Notes: generated from the letters alone by a model not told the origin. Counted from the stretch's first letter, positions 33,766 to 42,922 are shown. The stretch is 64,000 nt of DNA from Hyphomicrobium_A sp963728165 (GCA_963728165.1 CAVSIY010000007.1:248001-312000); one strand, 5' to 3'. Made by a program: numbers and translations.

Positions 33766-35721
33766 TCAGGGCGCTGCGCCTGTCGGGCCCCACGTGCCGC
33801 CCGACGTCGGTGGCGACTTGGGTGCCGGCTGCGCACCGTTTGGCTGCGGCGCCTTTCTCTGGTTAGGGTAAAATATCGCGCTCGGACGACCGCCGCTGGT
33901 CGGAGCTTGCACGACATAGCCCTCCTTGTCGCCGACTGGCGACGCCTTCGCCGTCCACGACGCGCCGGGGTCGTTGTGGATCACGCTTTGGCCGGTCGCC
34001 ATGTCGATGACGAGGCGCGTGCCGTGCACGACGTTCTTGCCCTGCGTGAGCACGACGTCGCCGCCGAGCGTCACCTGGTTGGCCTTCACATCGAAGTCGG
34101 CCCAGTCGCCGGTAGCGTCCTGACCGTTCTTCGAGGTGACGATCACCTTGCCGCGCGCCTCGATGCGCGTCAGCTGCGCCGGCTGCTGCTGCTTGGTTTC
34201 GGCCGGGTTCGTCGGCGCGGCAAGCCCCGCCTGGCCGGTGTAATAGGCGCGCAGCGCCGCCGTGCGCACGACGAAGTCGCCCTGCGCGGCGTGCACACTA
34301 CCTTTGAAGACCGCGAGCTTGGCGCGGTCATCGACGTCGAGACGGTCGGCCTCCACGTCGATGGGCGCGGTGGGATCGGTCTTGAAGACACCGACCGTCG
34401 CCGCGCTCGCGGCGCCGGCTGCGCCCGCGAGCGGTCCTTGGGCACCGACGGCGTTGCGATAGAAACGCGTGGTGATGCGGCCGGGCTCCTTGGCTCCGGG
34501 GGGCGCGGGATTGGTGAGCTGCGTGTGTGCCGTCGCCCGCTCGACGAAGAGCCGTCCACCGGCGAGCTGGTTGCGGCCTTGAATGGCGACGACGTTGCCG
34601 GCGAGCAGCACCGTGTCGGCGCGCTGGTCGATCCGCGCCACGTTGCCCATGGCGCGCCGATCCGCTCCCGACGTCATGACGACGTCGCCCGTCAGCACGG
34701 CGACCTCATTGAGGGCGTCGAACTCCAAGCTGTTGCTCGTCACCCGGTCCTGCGGCGCACGTGTCATGACGACAGGAGTGGACGACGCGATGCGGCGGAT
34801 CTTGGCGCCGGCGGGGGCCCCGGCGGGATTGGCACCTGCGAGGGCGGCGTTCTCCCCCTCGTAGCGAACCTCGAGCGCTGCCGTCTCCAGCACGGCGTCG
34901 CCCTGCGCGGCGCGCACGCGGCCCGAGAAGGTGGCGATCTTCTTCAAATCGTCGATCTCCAGCCGATCAGAGGTGATGTCGATGGGGCCGTTAGTGGCAC
35001 TGATCAACGGCGCGCCGGTGGCTGCCGCCTTGGCCGCCGGCGCGGCCTTGGGCGGCTGGGCGGGGACCAGATGCGCCACCACGCTGTTCTGGAACGACAC
35101 CTGGCGGGTCTTGTTGTGGAGCGTCATCTCGTTGGAGTGGATGGTTCCTCCCGGCATCTCGACGACGACCGGCTCCTTGGAGACGACGAGGTTCTCCTTG
35201 GTGCGGACGCTCGCTCGCGTCAGCTTAGCGTGCAGTCCGCTCTCGGAGACGATGTCGATGCCGTCGTAGAGCTCCAGCTCGTTGGTCTTGCTGTTATAGA
35301 AGCCGTGCACCGACTTGAGGTTGGTCTTCTGCTTGTTGGCGTCCTCCAGATCGCCGACGATGCCGTTGAGGGTCACGCGCGACAGATCCGTCAGGTCTTG
35401 CACGGCGGTCTTCGCGGTCACCACGTACTTGCCGCCATCATCGTTGAACCCCTCGTAGCGGGGGTTATGCATGGTCAGGTTCTCAGGAATGATGTTTGTG
35501 ATCTCGATCTGCGGCAGCCCTTCCACCCAGCCTAGGGTCTGCAGCACGATCACCACGTAGCCAGCGATCACGACGGCGGCGATCGCGGGAAGCAGACGGC
35601 GCATGGTGCGCACCACGCGCGTGTGGCGGCGCGCGCGGACAAAGCTCTTGGCCCGATCGCTCGCCGTGGACGTGGCAATGGCCCAGCCGCGATCCGGCTC
35701 GAGATGTGTTGTGGTCGCCAT
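33766..35721 (-). CDS. LptC-LptA-LptA fusion protein (LPS transport bridge)
   Basis: 651 residues from ATG 35721 (GGAG upstream). Residues about 43-61 form one transmembrane anchor. About 70-220 match LptC (EITNIIPENLTMHNPRYEG, VVVEMPGGTIHSNEM, KTRQVSFQNSVVAHL). Two OstA/LptA-type jellyroll repeats follow: about 246-425 (PIDITSDRLEIDDLKKIATF, GRVRAAQGDAVLETAAL) and about 453-615 (PIDVEADRLDVDDRAKLAVF, GSVHAAQGDFVVRTAAL). The C-terminal 40 residues are Pro/Gly-rich. In most bacteria lptC and lptA are separate genes. Here a single membrane-anchored chain could form three consecutive jellyrolls of the periplasmic bridge. No internal stop or frameshift interrupts it. Confidence 0.88.
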   Translation of the reverse strand: MATTTHLEPDRGWAIATSTASDRAKSFVRARRHTRVVRTMRRLLPAIAAVVIAGYVVIVLQTLGWVEGLPQIEITNIIPENLTMHNPRYEGFNDDGGKYVVTAKTAVQDLTDLSRVTLNGIVGDLEDANKQKTNLKSVHGFYNSKTNELELYDGIDIVSESGLHAKLTRASVRTKENLVVSKEPVVVEMPGGTIHSNEMTLHNKTRQVSFQNSVVAHLVPAQPPKAAPAAKAAATGAPLISATNGPIDITSDRLEIDDLKKIATFSGRVRAAQGDAVLETAALEVRYEGENAALAGANPAGAPAGAKIRRIASSTPVVMTRAPQDRVTSNSLEFDALNEVAVLTGDVVMTSGADRRAMGNVARIDQRADTVLLAGNVVAIQGRNQLAGGRLFVERATAHTQLTNPAPPGAKEPGRITTRFYRNAVGAQGPLAGAAGAASAATVGVFKTDPTAPIDVEADRLDVDDRAKLAVFKGSVHAAQGDFVVRTAALRAYYTGQAGLAAPTNPAETKQQQPAQLTRIEARGKVIVTSKNGQDATGDWADFDVKANQVTLGGDVVLTQGKNVVHGTRLVIDMATGQSVIHNDPGASWTAKASPVGDKEGYVVQAPTSGGRPSAIFYPNQRKAPQPNGAQPAPKSPPTSGGTWGPTGAAP

Positions 35722-35823
35722 GCGCTCCGTCGGAGGATTGGGACTGTGCGCCCCATAGCGCAAAAAAGCGGCCAATTGGGGACTTAAGGCAATTACCCGC
35801 CGGCGGCCCGGTCATTCGCCCGT

Positions 35824-36441
35824 TCAGTGGGCAAAAATATCGTCGGGGAAGCCGGCGAGGTCGAGCCTGGCACGAACCGGCAGGAAGCCGAACGCGGCCT
35901 CGGCGAAGGCGCGGCGCCCGTCGCGGTCGAGCATGGCGTCGAGCTTCTCCTTCAGCGCATGCAGGTGCAGCACGTCGGACGCGGCATAGGCGAGCTGCTG
36001 CTGGGAGAGCTCGGCTGCCGCCCAGTCGGAGCTCTGCTGCTGCTTGGAGATCTCGACCCCCAAGAGCTCCCCCGCCAGGTCCTTCAGCCCGTGGCGGTCG
36101 GTGTAGGTGCGAACCAGCTTGGAGGCGATCTTGGTGCAGTAGATGGGTGCGGTGGCGACGCCCAAGTTCCGCTCGAGCACGGCGACGTCGAAACGGGCGA
36201 AGTGGAAGATCTTGGTGACCGCGGGGTCGGCGAGCAGCGCCTTGAGCCGCGGCGCGGCGTAGTCCGATCCATCGAACTGCACCAGGTGCGCCGTGCCGTC
36301 GCCCGCCGAGAGCTGGACGAGGCAGAGCCGGTCGCGGAGGATGTTGAGGCCGAGGGTCTCGGTGTCGACCGCCACGCTTTTTGTGAAGGCGACTCCCGCC
36401 GGAAGGTCGCCCTTGTGCAGATGAATGGTCGGTTTCGCCAT
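35824..36441 (-). CDS. rnd: RNase D-like DEDDy 3'-5' exonuclease
   Basis: 205 residues from ATG 36441. Exonuclease motifs: Exo I VAVDTETLGL, Exo II IFHFARFDVAVL, Exo III YAASDVLHLHAL. It lacks the C-terminal HRDC domains of full-length RNase D, as do many alphaproteobacterial short forms that lie next to lptC. Likely acts in tRNA or small-RNA 3' processing. It is first in the rnd-lptCA-lptB-rpoN direction; the 102-base gap to the fusion gene may hold a promoter. Confidence 0.88.
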   Translation of the reverse strand: MAKPTIHLHKGDLPAGVAFTKSVAVDTETLGLNILRDRLCLVQLSAGDGTAHLVQFDGSDYAAPRLKALLADPAVTKIFHFARFDVAVLERNLGVATAPIYCTKIASKLVRTYTDRHGLKDLAGELLGVEISKQQQSSDWAAAELSQQQLAYAASDVLHLHALKEKLDAMLDRDGRRAFAEAAFGFLPVRARLDLAGFPDDIFAH

Positions 36442-36668
36442 CGGTCCTTCGCCGGAGCGGCCCTCGCAAGGTGGCTCCGAGAGCCCCGCTCCCGGAGCCG
36501 GCTGATACACCAGAAAGATTTATGACAGGTGCACCGCCGGTTAGCAGGCGTTTACGGACTTCGCGCGCGCGAGGCAAGCCGGCTCGGCTCGCTTGACATT
36601 GGCTTGCAACCCTTGTGGTTGATATCGCGCTCAAGTTCGTGGGTTGTCAGGCCGGGGGGAAGGCGCAG
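36442..36668. promoter_or_regulatory. divergent intergenic region, rnd-like / membrane protein
   Basis: 227 bases between divergent genes. TTGACA at 36592-36597 could be a -35 box for the rightward gene, with no strong -10 partner found by eye. GGGGGGAAGG just before 36669 is its ribosome site. Nothing else noted. Confidence 0.35.
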
Positions 36669-37529
36669 ATGAGCAATGAGAGCGGCGCTTTTCGCATCGG
36701 GGCGGTCCTGGCGACCAGCTACGATGTCTTTGCTCGCAACTTCCTCCTCTTCTTCGCGCTGGCGTTCGTCGCCAACGTCCCCGGCCTCGTGCTCGACCTC
36801 TTGGCGCCCCCGACACCGCCGCCGTGGCTCGGTGGCGCCGCTGCGGACGCCCCGGCGACCGCCGAGGCGGCGGCAAGTGCCGTCTCGCCCTGGCTCACGC
36901 TGACGGTCTTAATCGCGAGTATGGTGTTGAGCGTCATTTTGTCGGCGGCCGCGACCTACATCATGATCGCGGACTTGAGGCGCACGCATTTCTCCCTTGG
37001 CGAGGCGTTGTTCGGCGGGGTGCGTGCGCTGCCTCCTATGCTCGGGGTCACCGCCATCGTGTTCCTGCTGTTCTTGGGCTTGGGCTTGGCGGTGGGGCTC
37101 GCCTGGGCCGTTCTTGCCTACGGGATCTTCGCCGATCCCAAAACGCCCTATGCCGCCATCCTGATCCCCGTTTTTGTGGTGCCCGTCGTGATCGTGGGGC
37201 TCAAGCTTTGCCTTGCGGTTCCCGTCATCGTCGCCGAGCGTGCGGGCGTAATCCAGTCCATGAAGCGCAGCGCCGAGCTCACGCAAGGGAGGCTGTGGCC
37301 GCTCTTCGGGATGTTCGCCGTGGCGGCGCTGATCTTCTTGGTGTTCAACGGCACTCTTTTCGCTGCCGCCGCCGCCGTGCTCGGACTACCGGCATTCTTC
37401 AGTCCGATCGTCACGGTGGCGCGGAACGCGATCCTCTCCGCCGAGGTCCCGTACTATTGGGCCATTATCGCCGTCAGCTACTATTACCTGCGCTCAGCGT
37501 CGGAGGGCGGCGGGACGACGGCGGCCTGA
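36669..37529 (+). CDS. polytopic membrane protein of unknown function
   Basis: 286 residues with about six hydrophobic segments (around 22-42, 78-102, 127-155, 160-182, 212-238 and 250-275). The pattern MKRSAELTQGRLWPLFGMF before the fifth helix resembles glycerophosphoryl-diester-phosphodiesterase-type membrane domain proteins. ATG 36669 follows a G-rich ribosome site; the frame is open from 36615. It converges with the P450 gene only 5 bases away. No substrate or partner can be inferred. Confidence 0.75.
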   Translation: MSNESGAFRIGAVLATSYDVFARNFLLFFALAFVANVPGLVLDLLAPPTPPPWLGGAAADAPATAEAAASAVSPWLTLTVLIASMVLSVILSAAATYIMIADLRRTHFSLGEALFGGVRALPPMLGVTAIVFLLFLGLGLAVGLAWAVLAYGIFADPKTPYAAILIPVFVVPVVIVGLKLCLAVPVIVAERAGVIQSMKRSAELTQGRLWPLFGMFAVAALIFLVFNGTLFAAAAAVLGLPAFFSPIVTVARNAILSAEVPYYWAIIAVSYYYLRSASEGGGTTAA

Positions 37530-37534
37530 TCGCC

Positions 37535-38734
37535 TCACCCCGCCGGGTCGAACAGCACCGGCAGGGAGATCGGTCCCGTGTTGCCGCTGTCGGGCAGATA
37601 GGTCGCCTCTCCACCGGCGCGCAAATTGCGCATGCGCGGCGGCAAGATCGTGAAGGCGACCGCCATGTCGCTCCTCGCAATGGCATGGCCCAGGCAGTGA
37701 TGCGGGCCGCCGCCGAAGCCGAAGTGGCGCTCGCGCTCGGCCGCGATGTCAAAGCCCGGCGGAAATACGTTGGGGTCGGTGCCCGCCGCCTCCGACAACA
37801 GATGCAGGGTCGTCCCCTTCTTGATGGTGAGGCCGTTGTAGACGAAATCCTCGATCGCCTCGCGCGTCACCCAGGTGATGGTCGGGCGCACGCGCATCAC
37901 CTCCTCCACCGCCTTGGGCGCAAGCTCGGGGCGCTTAGCCAACAGCTCCCACTGGTCGGGATGCTCGAGGAAGGTGGCGATGCCCAGCCCCAGCTGGTTG
38001 CGCGTCGTATCGATGCCGGCGAACACCAGCATCAGGATGGTGTCGCGTAATTCCTCGTTGGAGAGGCGGTCGTTATCCTCGCTGGCGGTGACCAGCGCCG
38101 ACATGAAGTCGCTGCCGGGCGCGGTTCGGCGCTTGGCCACCAGCTCGTCGGCATAGGCGAACATGGCCTCGGTCGCCGCGTTGATGCGCGCCTCGTTCTC
38201 CTTGAAGGAGACGCCGAGCGCCAGCCCCATGGTGGCCGACAGCCGCAGCACGTGATCGGCCTCCTCGCGCGGCAGGCCGAGGATGTGGCAGAGGATGCGC
38301 GCGGCGTAGCGGTCGGCGAAGTCGGCCATGAAATCGCATGCGCCCCGATGCGTGAACTCATCGGCGAGCTCGGAGGCCATCGCATCGAACTCGGGCCGCA
38401 TGCCGGAGACGACCTTCGGTGCAAACGCCGGGTTGACGAGCTTGCGCAAGCGCGCGTGGTCGGCGCCCTCCTGCACCAGTATGGTGCGCGCCCACCAGTC
38501 GGCGAAGATGCCGGTGACGTCGTTGTGGGCGGGCCAGGCGTGGCTGCCCTGGCGCAGGCTCTTGTGCAGCAAGAGGTTGCGCATGTCGGGGTAGCGTAGC
38601 ACCGCGATGCCGTAGGGCGTACGCGCATACCAGCTCTCGTCGCGCGCGTCCTTGATGGGCTTGGAGCGGATCGACAGCGCCGGGTCGGCGAGGTTGAGGA
38701 ACGGCACCCCTTCCAGCGTGGCGATCGCAGCCAT
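37535..38734 (-). CDS. cytochrome P450
   Basis: 399 residues from ATG 38734 (a GTG at 38743 is possible). Heme ligand Cys at about 347 in FGFGGGPHHCLGHAIAR, I-helix oxygen-activation motif FAGIDTTRN, ExxR in EEVMRVRP, and a helix-C HARLRKLV. It is a soluble class I bacterial P450 needing separate ferredoxin and reductase, neither of which is in the window. It lies directly downstream of two glutamine-synthetase-like genes on the same strand, 60 bases after the second, so it is probably in the same transcript. Substrate unknown. Confidence 0.95.
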   Translation of the reverse strand: MAAIATLEGVPFLNLADPALSIRSKPIKDARDESWYARTPYGIAVLRYPDMRNLLLHKSLRQGSHAWPAHNDVTGIFADWWARTILVQEGADHARLRKLVNPAFAPKVVSGMRPEFDAMASELADEFTHRGACDFMADFADRYAARILCHILGLPREEADHVLRLSATMGLALGVSFKENEARINAATEAMFAYADELVAKRRTAPGSDFMSALVTASEDNDRLSNEELRDTILMLVFAGIDTTRNQLGLGIATFLEHPDQWELLAKRPELAPKAVEEVMRVRPTITWVTREAIEDFVYNGLTIKKGTTLHLLSEAAGTDPNVFPPGFDIAAERERHFGFGGGPHHCLGHAIARSDMAVAFTILPPRMRNLRAGGEATYLPDSGNTGPISLPVLFDPAG

Positions 38735-38760
38735 GGTCCTCACGTCCTCATCATCGCAAT

Positions 38761-38787
38761 GGTGTCAGATCGAGAGGGTCTGACACC
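38761..38787. repeat. GGTGTCAGA palindrome, copy 1
   Basis: Perfect 9-base inverted repeat GGTGTCAGA...TCTGACACC around a 9-base spacer, between the GS-like gene and P450. Two close relatives lie at 44260-44288 and 44322-44350, making this a dispersed palindrome family (REP-like). Confidence 0.75.
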
Positions 38788-38794
38788 TTGCGCC

Positions 38795-40277
38795 CTAGGG
38801 CAGGCAATCGAGATAGGTCTCGACATCGAAGTTGGTGACGGTGTGGTTGAAGCGCTCCCACTCGTCGGTCTTGTACTCGTGGTAGAGGCGGTACATCTCG
38901 CCGGGCATCGCCGACTTGATCACCTCGTCCTTGGATAATTCCTCGAGCGCGTGGCCGAGTGTCATAGGCAGCTTCTTCACCTGCTTGCCTTGCTCCATCG
39001 CCACGTAGATGTTGCGCTCCTCCGGCGGGCCCGGATCGAGGTCGCGCTTGATGCCGTCGTCGGCCGCCTTGAGGATGGCGGCCGCCATCAGGTAGGGGTT
39101 CACCATGGAATCGACCGCGCGGTACTCGAAGCGGCCGGGTGCCGAGATCCTGAGGCCCGTGGTGCGGTTCTGGAAGCCCCAGTCGGCGAACACCGGCGCC
39201 CAGAAGCCCGTGTCCCACAGACGCCGGTAGGAGTTGACGGTCGAGCAGCCGATGGCGGTGAGTGCATAGAGGTGGTCGACGATGCCGGCGATCACCTGCT
39301 TGCCGACCTTGCCCGGCATCTGCACGTCGTCGCCGTCGGGCATGAAGGTGTTGTCGCCGCCTTCCAAGTGCGCGAACACCTCCGGCATGGCCGCGGCGCG
39401 GTATTGGCCGAGCTTCTTGGTCACGGTCTCGCCGCCGCGCCAGAACGAGATGTTGTGGTGGCAGCCCGAGGCCGACACGCCCATGAAGGGCTTGGACATG
39501 AAGCAGGCGATGAGATCGTGCTCGCGCGCCACCTGCGCGCAGATCTGCCGGTAGGTCGTCAGCCGGTCGGCGGTGCGCATCGGCTCGTCGAAGGTGAAGT
39601 TCAATTCGAGCTGCCCCGGTGCGTCCTCGTGGTCGCCTTGGATCATGTCGAGGCCCATGGCGCGCGCGTACTGGATCACCTTCATGTAGACGGGGCGCAG
39701 GCTCTCGAACTGGTCGATGTGATAGCAGTAGGGCTTGGAGAAGCCGCCGGCCGGGCTGCCATCGGCATTCTTCTTCAACCACATCATCTCCGGCTCGGTG
39801 CCGTGGCGCATGTGCAGGCCGCCGTGCTCGGCCTGGAACTGCTCGTGGATGCGGCGCAAATTCCCGCGACAATCGGAGGTCAGGAAGGCGCCGGGCTCGG
39901 CGCGCTCCTCCCGGTTGCGAAAGAGCGTGCAGAAGATGCGCGCGACCCGCTTGTCCCAGGGCAGCTGGCAGAAGGTCTCGGGCTCGGGGATGCCGACGAG
40001 CTCGGCGGCCTCCGGTCCGTAGCCCAGAGTACTCGCCGTGGCGGTTGGTGAAGAGATTGACGGTGGCGCCGTAGACGAGCTGGAAGCCCTTCTTGGCGAC
40101 GCTCTCCCAGTGATCGGCTGGAATGCCCTTGCCGCAGATGCGGCCCGTGACCGACACGAACTGCAGATAGAGATAGTCGATGCCGAGCTCGTCGATGAGC
40201 TTGCGCACCTGCGCGACCTTCTCGGCCCGGCCGCTCGCGTCGACGAAGGCTTCGATGTCGGTCCTCATGCCAGTCAT
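38795..40277 (-). pseudogene. glutamine-synthetase-like gamma-glutamyl ligase, frameshifted
   Basis: From ATG 40277 the first about 80 residues read normally (IDYLYLQFVSVTGRICGKGIP...LFTNRHGEYSG). The frame then shifts at a GGG run (40023-40025), where GGC TAC GGA would be expected; removing one G joins it to GYGPEAAELVGIPEPETF. The rest is intact to 38795: TEPEMMWLKK, GDHEDAPGQLELNF, GCHHNISFW, VNSYRRL and FEYRAVDSMVNPYLMAAA, all GS catalytic motifs. Corrected length is about 493 residues. GS-like ligases of this class couple glutamate to amines; the actual amine is unknown. The start overlaps the stop of the upstream paralogue (TAATG). Confidence 0.85.
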
Positions 40278-41641
40278 TACACAGTCTCCAGGTAGCGGGC
40301 CCGCTCGAAGGCGGATACGTGGGCGTGGAACGCTGCGGCTTCCGCCGCGCACCAGGCCGAATAGTGGTCGACGAAGGGCGCGCCGAAGAGGGAGCGCGCA
40401 GGCTCCGATTGGGCGAAGCGGCGCGCCGCCTCCTCCAGCGAGGTCGGCAGCTCGTCCCCGGGTGCGGTCTGCGCGAGGCGGCCGTCGCCCGTTACCGGCG
40501 CTCCCGGATTGGCGCTCGTCTCGATGCCCCAGAGGCCCGCTCCCAGCACCATGGCGGCGGTCATGTGCGGCACCGCGTCGGCGCCGGGCAGGCGGAACTC
40601 GAACCGCGTCGATGTGGGGTCGGCGGCGACGACGCGCACCGCGCACGAATAGTTGCCGAGGCCCCAGTTGGCCGCGCGCGGGGCCCAGTTGCCGGGCCGC
40701 AGACGACGGTAGGCATTCACGGTCGGTGCGAACATGCACATCCAATGCGGCGCCATCGCCAGGATGCCGCCGAGGAACGCCCGCGCCGTGGGGCTCAAGC
40801 CGCCTTCGCTGTTGTTTTCGAGCAAGGGCTTGCCGCTCTTGTCGCGCAGCGAGATGGAGAGATGTCCGCCGAGGCCGGGATAGCCCTGGTCGAGCTGGGC
40901 GAGGAAGCTCGCAGTCAGCCCGTGGCGGCGTGCGAGCGCCTTGGTGAAGACCTTGAACAGCGCCGCGTCGTCGGCCGCCTTCAACAGGGGATCGGGGCCG
41001 AGGCAATACTCCACGCAGCCCGGCCCCAGCTCCATGCAGTAATGCGCCAGATTGATATGGCAGGCGCGCAGCTGGTCGTGCACGAACTTCAGCAAGGTGG
41101 TGTCGGCTGCGGGCGCCACGCCCGACCAGCAGCGGTTGTGCGGCAGCGCCGGCTGCAGGGTCTGCCAGTTCTTGGCACGCAGCGAGGCGCCGTCCTCGGC
41201 GAGGAAAATGGTCTCGTACTCGAACCCGGCGAAGGCCTCGAAGCCGAGGTCGCGGGCTTTGTTGATGACGCGCGCCAGCGTGGCGCGCGGCGAGATGGCG
41301 GCGCTGGGGCCGGTGTAATCCGCGATCGCGAGCAGGGCCGCAGGCTCGAACGCATAGCGGCGCACCGAATTGGGGTCGATGCGCACCGCCTCGTCGACGA
41401 AGCCCTTCTCGCGGAAGCAGGTCTCGTCGTGCATCCAGAAGGGCAGCGCGTCGATGAAACGCCAGCCGCTCTCCAGGCCCGCGAGAAAGCCGCTCGCGTC
41501 GAGCCGCTTCTCGCGGAAAGTGCCGGTAAAATCGAAGATGCCGACATGGGCGACGGCGAAGTCGCCATCTCCCGGCTCCGTCGCCTGACCGCCAGCCGTT
41601 GCCAAGTGGGTTCCCTCCGCCTGCGGCACGAGGCTGCGCAT
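40277..41641 (-). CDS. glutamine-synthetase-like gamma-glutamyl ligase, paralogue
   Basis: 454 residues, intact. Family motifs: FEAFAGFEYETIF (metal-binding Glu), YCMELGPGCVEYCL (where most relatives read EVAPGQ-E), GGHLSISL, VNAYRRLRPGNWAP, NYSCAVRVV and RFEFRLPGADAVPHMTAAMVL. Core catalytic residues look kept, but several motifs are divergent, so the substrate is probably not ammonia. It is the first gene of a GS-like/GS-like/P450 run; the stop overlaps the next start (TAATG), implying coupled translation and perhaps a hetero-oligomer. ATG 41641 is assumed. Confidence 0.88.
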   Translation of the reverse strand: MRSLVPQAEGTHLATAGGQATEPGDGDFAVAHVGIFDFTGTFREKRLDASGFLAGLESGWRFIDALPFWMHDETCFREKGFVDEAVRIDPNSVRRYAFEPAALLAIADYTGPSAAISPRATLARVINKARDLGFEAFAGFEYETIFLAEDGASLRAKNWQTLQPALPHNRCWSGVAPAADTTLLKFVHDQLRACHINLAHYCMELGPGCVEYCLGPDPLLKAADDAALFKVFTKALARRHGLTASFLAQLDQGYPGLGGHLSISLRDKSGKPLLENNSEGGLSPTARAFLGGILAMAPHWMCMFAPTVNAYRRLRPGNWAPRAANWGLGNYSCAVRVVAADPTSTRFEFRLPGADAVPHMTAAMVLGAGLWGIETSANPGAPVTGDGRLAQTAPGDELPTSLEEAARRFAQSEPARSLFGAPFVDHYSAWCAAEAAAFHAHVSAFERARYLETV

Positions 41642-42070
41642 CAGCGCCCAACTGCCGCTACTTTCACATCAAGCAAAAAACTTTCGCAAGAGGAAACTTT
41701 AGGCAGCCCGGCGGACGGGCCGGATGCCGCAAGTCCCTATTGCCCGTGCGCCCGTGGCGGCACACCGGGTGCAAGCCTAGCCGCTCACGGCGAGGCAAGG
41801 AACCCTGCCGGGGTCTGGCGATAAGGGGGAGCACGATTGCGGCGGCCGGATGGTGCCCAGGAGGGTCGCAGGAGAGGGTCGCACAGCGCGGAATGCGCAC
41901 TGGCGGGCGCGAGGCAGAGCCGTCAGCGCCCACTACGTCGAATGGCTGTGTCAGGTGTACTTCGATTTGTTCATTGCGAGCCGGGCCAGCAAAAACGATG
42001 ATTTCGCATATTGCGTCGCAACCGCCGGCACGCAGGCACGCGTCTTCACCCGGCGCCGAGCGAGAGAACA
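41642..42070. other. 429-bp intergenic region upstream of the GS-like operon and GT25 gene
   Basis: No convincing gene on either strand. It must contain the leftward GS-like promoter and the rightward GT25 promoter. A/T-rich CAAGCAAAAAACTTTCGC lies around 41670-41687. Positions 41851-41863 repeat the 3' end of tRNA-Leu (see that entry). Confidence 0.5.
41851..41863 (-). repeat. 13-bp copy of tRNA-Leu 3' end (candidate att remnant)
   Basis: TGGTGCCCAGGAG here is identical to 43039-43051, the 3' end including CCA of the minus-strand tRNA-Leu. It lies on the 3' side of that tRNA gene, 1.2 kb away, in the same orientation, with the GT25 gene between. This is the geometry left by integration into a tRNA 3' end. 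No integrase remains, so this is suggestive only. Confidence 0.5.
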
Positions 42071-42922
42071 ATGACGTGCGAGGTTGCCCCAAAGATGCTT
42101 TCGCCGCAGGCTGCGGATACCCCGCCTCTTTCTGCAAACCCTCGCGCAACAGATCCAACTTCGGATTTATCCGGAGCCCGCCGCGACCTGCAGGCGCGCG
42201 TCATCAGCTTGAACAGCAGCGCGCGGCGCGCGCTGGTTCGAGGCAACTTGCGGGATTTCTCCATTCCCTGGCGTTTTGTTGATGCGTCCGATGCAAATGG
42301 CCCAAGCCAGTATGCTCCCGATGCTCGCGCCCAGCTGGACCGCTATGGCAGACGTCTTACGCCCGGCGAGGTCGGTTGCTTCAAGAGCCACATGGCTGCC
42401 ATTTCCGAGTTCGATTCCAACCCCGAGCTCGAGTGGCTGCTCGTATTGGAAGACGATGTGTGGGTCGACACGAACTTCGACTTTCACGGGCTGATCGACT
42501 TCCTGTCCCCGAGGCGCATCGATTACCTTCGCCTGTATTGCCGCCAATGGAAGCGATCGGATGTGGTGGCCGATTTCGGTGAGCGTCAGATCATACGGTT
42601 CAGCACCGACCCGTACGGCACCCAGGCCTATCTTTTGAACAAAAGAGCGTCGATGGCCTTCCGCTCTGCAGTTTGCAGCATCGATATGCCGATCGACGAT
42701 TTCTACGGCAGGTTCTGGGAGACGGGGATAGATCTGTTCGGGCTGTTCCCTTTCCCGGTTATCGAGCGTGACGTGCCGTCGCACATCCTGTCGGAACGAA
42801 AAGACAATCCGATGAACATCAACAATTTCACAATTCGGCGTCAGCTGAATAGAGTGATCGACCTGGCTGCAAAGAAACGACGCAACATCGGGTTCCGCTT
42901 GTTCGGGGCCCGTCCCGGTTAA
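42071..42922 (+). CDS. glycosyltransferase family 25 protein
   Basis: 283 residues from ATG 42071 (GAGAGAA upstream). GT25 enzymes add galactose or related sugars to LPS/LOS. Motifs: RVISLNSSARR near the N-terminus of the domain, LTPGEVGCFKSHMAAI, the metal/nucleotide-binding LVLEDDVWVD, and GTQAYLLNK with IDMPIDDFYG. The first about 45 residues are Pro/Ala-rich. Base composition is visibly lower in G+C than its neighbours, and it lies between tRNA-Leu and a copy of the tRNA 3' end, so transfer is plausible. Confidence 0.88.
   Translation: MTCEVAPKMLSPQAADTPPLSANPRATDPTSDLSGARRDLQARVISLNSSARRALVRGNLRDFSIPWRFVDASDANGPSQYAPDARAQLDRYGRRLTPGEVGCFKSHMAAISEFDSNPELEWLLVLEDDVWVDTNFDFHGLIDFLSPRRIDYLRLYCRQWKRSDVVADFGERQIIRFSTDPYGTQAYLLNKRASMAFRSAVCSIDMPIDDFYGRFWETGIDLFGLFPFPVIERDVPSHILSERKDNPMNINNFTIRRQLNRVIDLAAKKRRNIGFRLFGARPG

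Noticed and set aside
33679..35535. 618-residue plus-strand frame opposite the LptC-LptA fusion
   Set aside because: Arg/His/Val-rich shadow of the real gene, typical of G+C-rich DNA; no family features. The same applies to 15706-18006 (-), 24217-26205 (+), 40319-41824 (+), 45682-47037 (-) and 58167-59870 (-).
38751..41651. 966-residue minus-strand frame spanning both GS-like genes
   Set aside because: It matches GS only in a short central part (the N-terminus of the second gene); the rest is out of frame. Two separate genes, one frameshifted, explain the region.
41664..42158. 164-residue minus-strand gene in the GS/GT25 gap
   Set aside because: Overlaps the GT25 start, has no homologous pattern and an ordinary non-coding composition.
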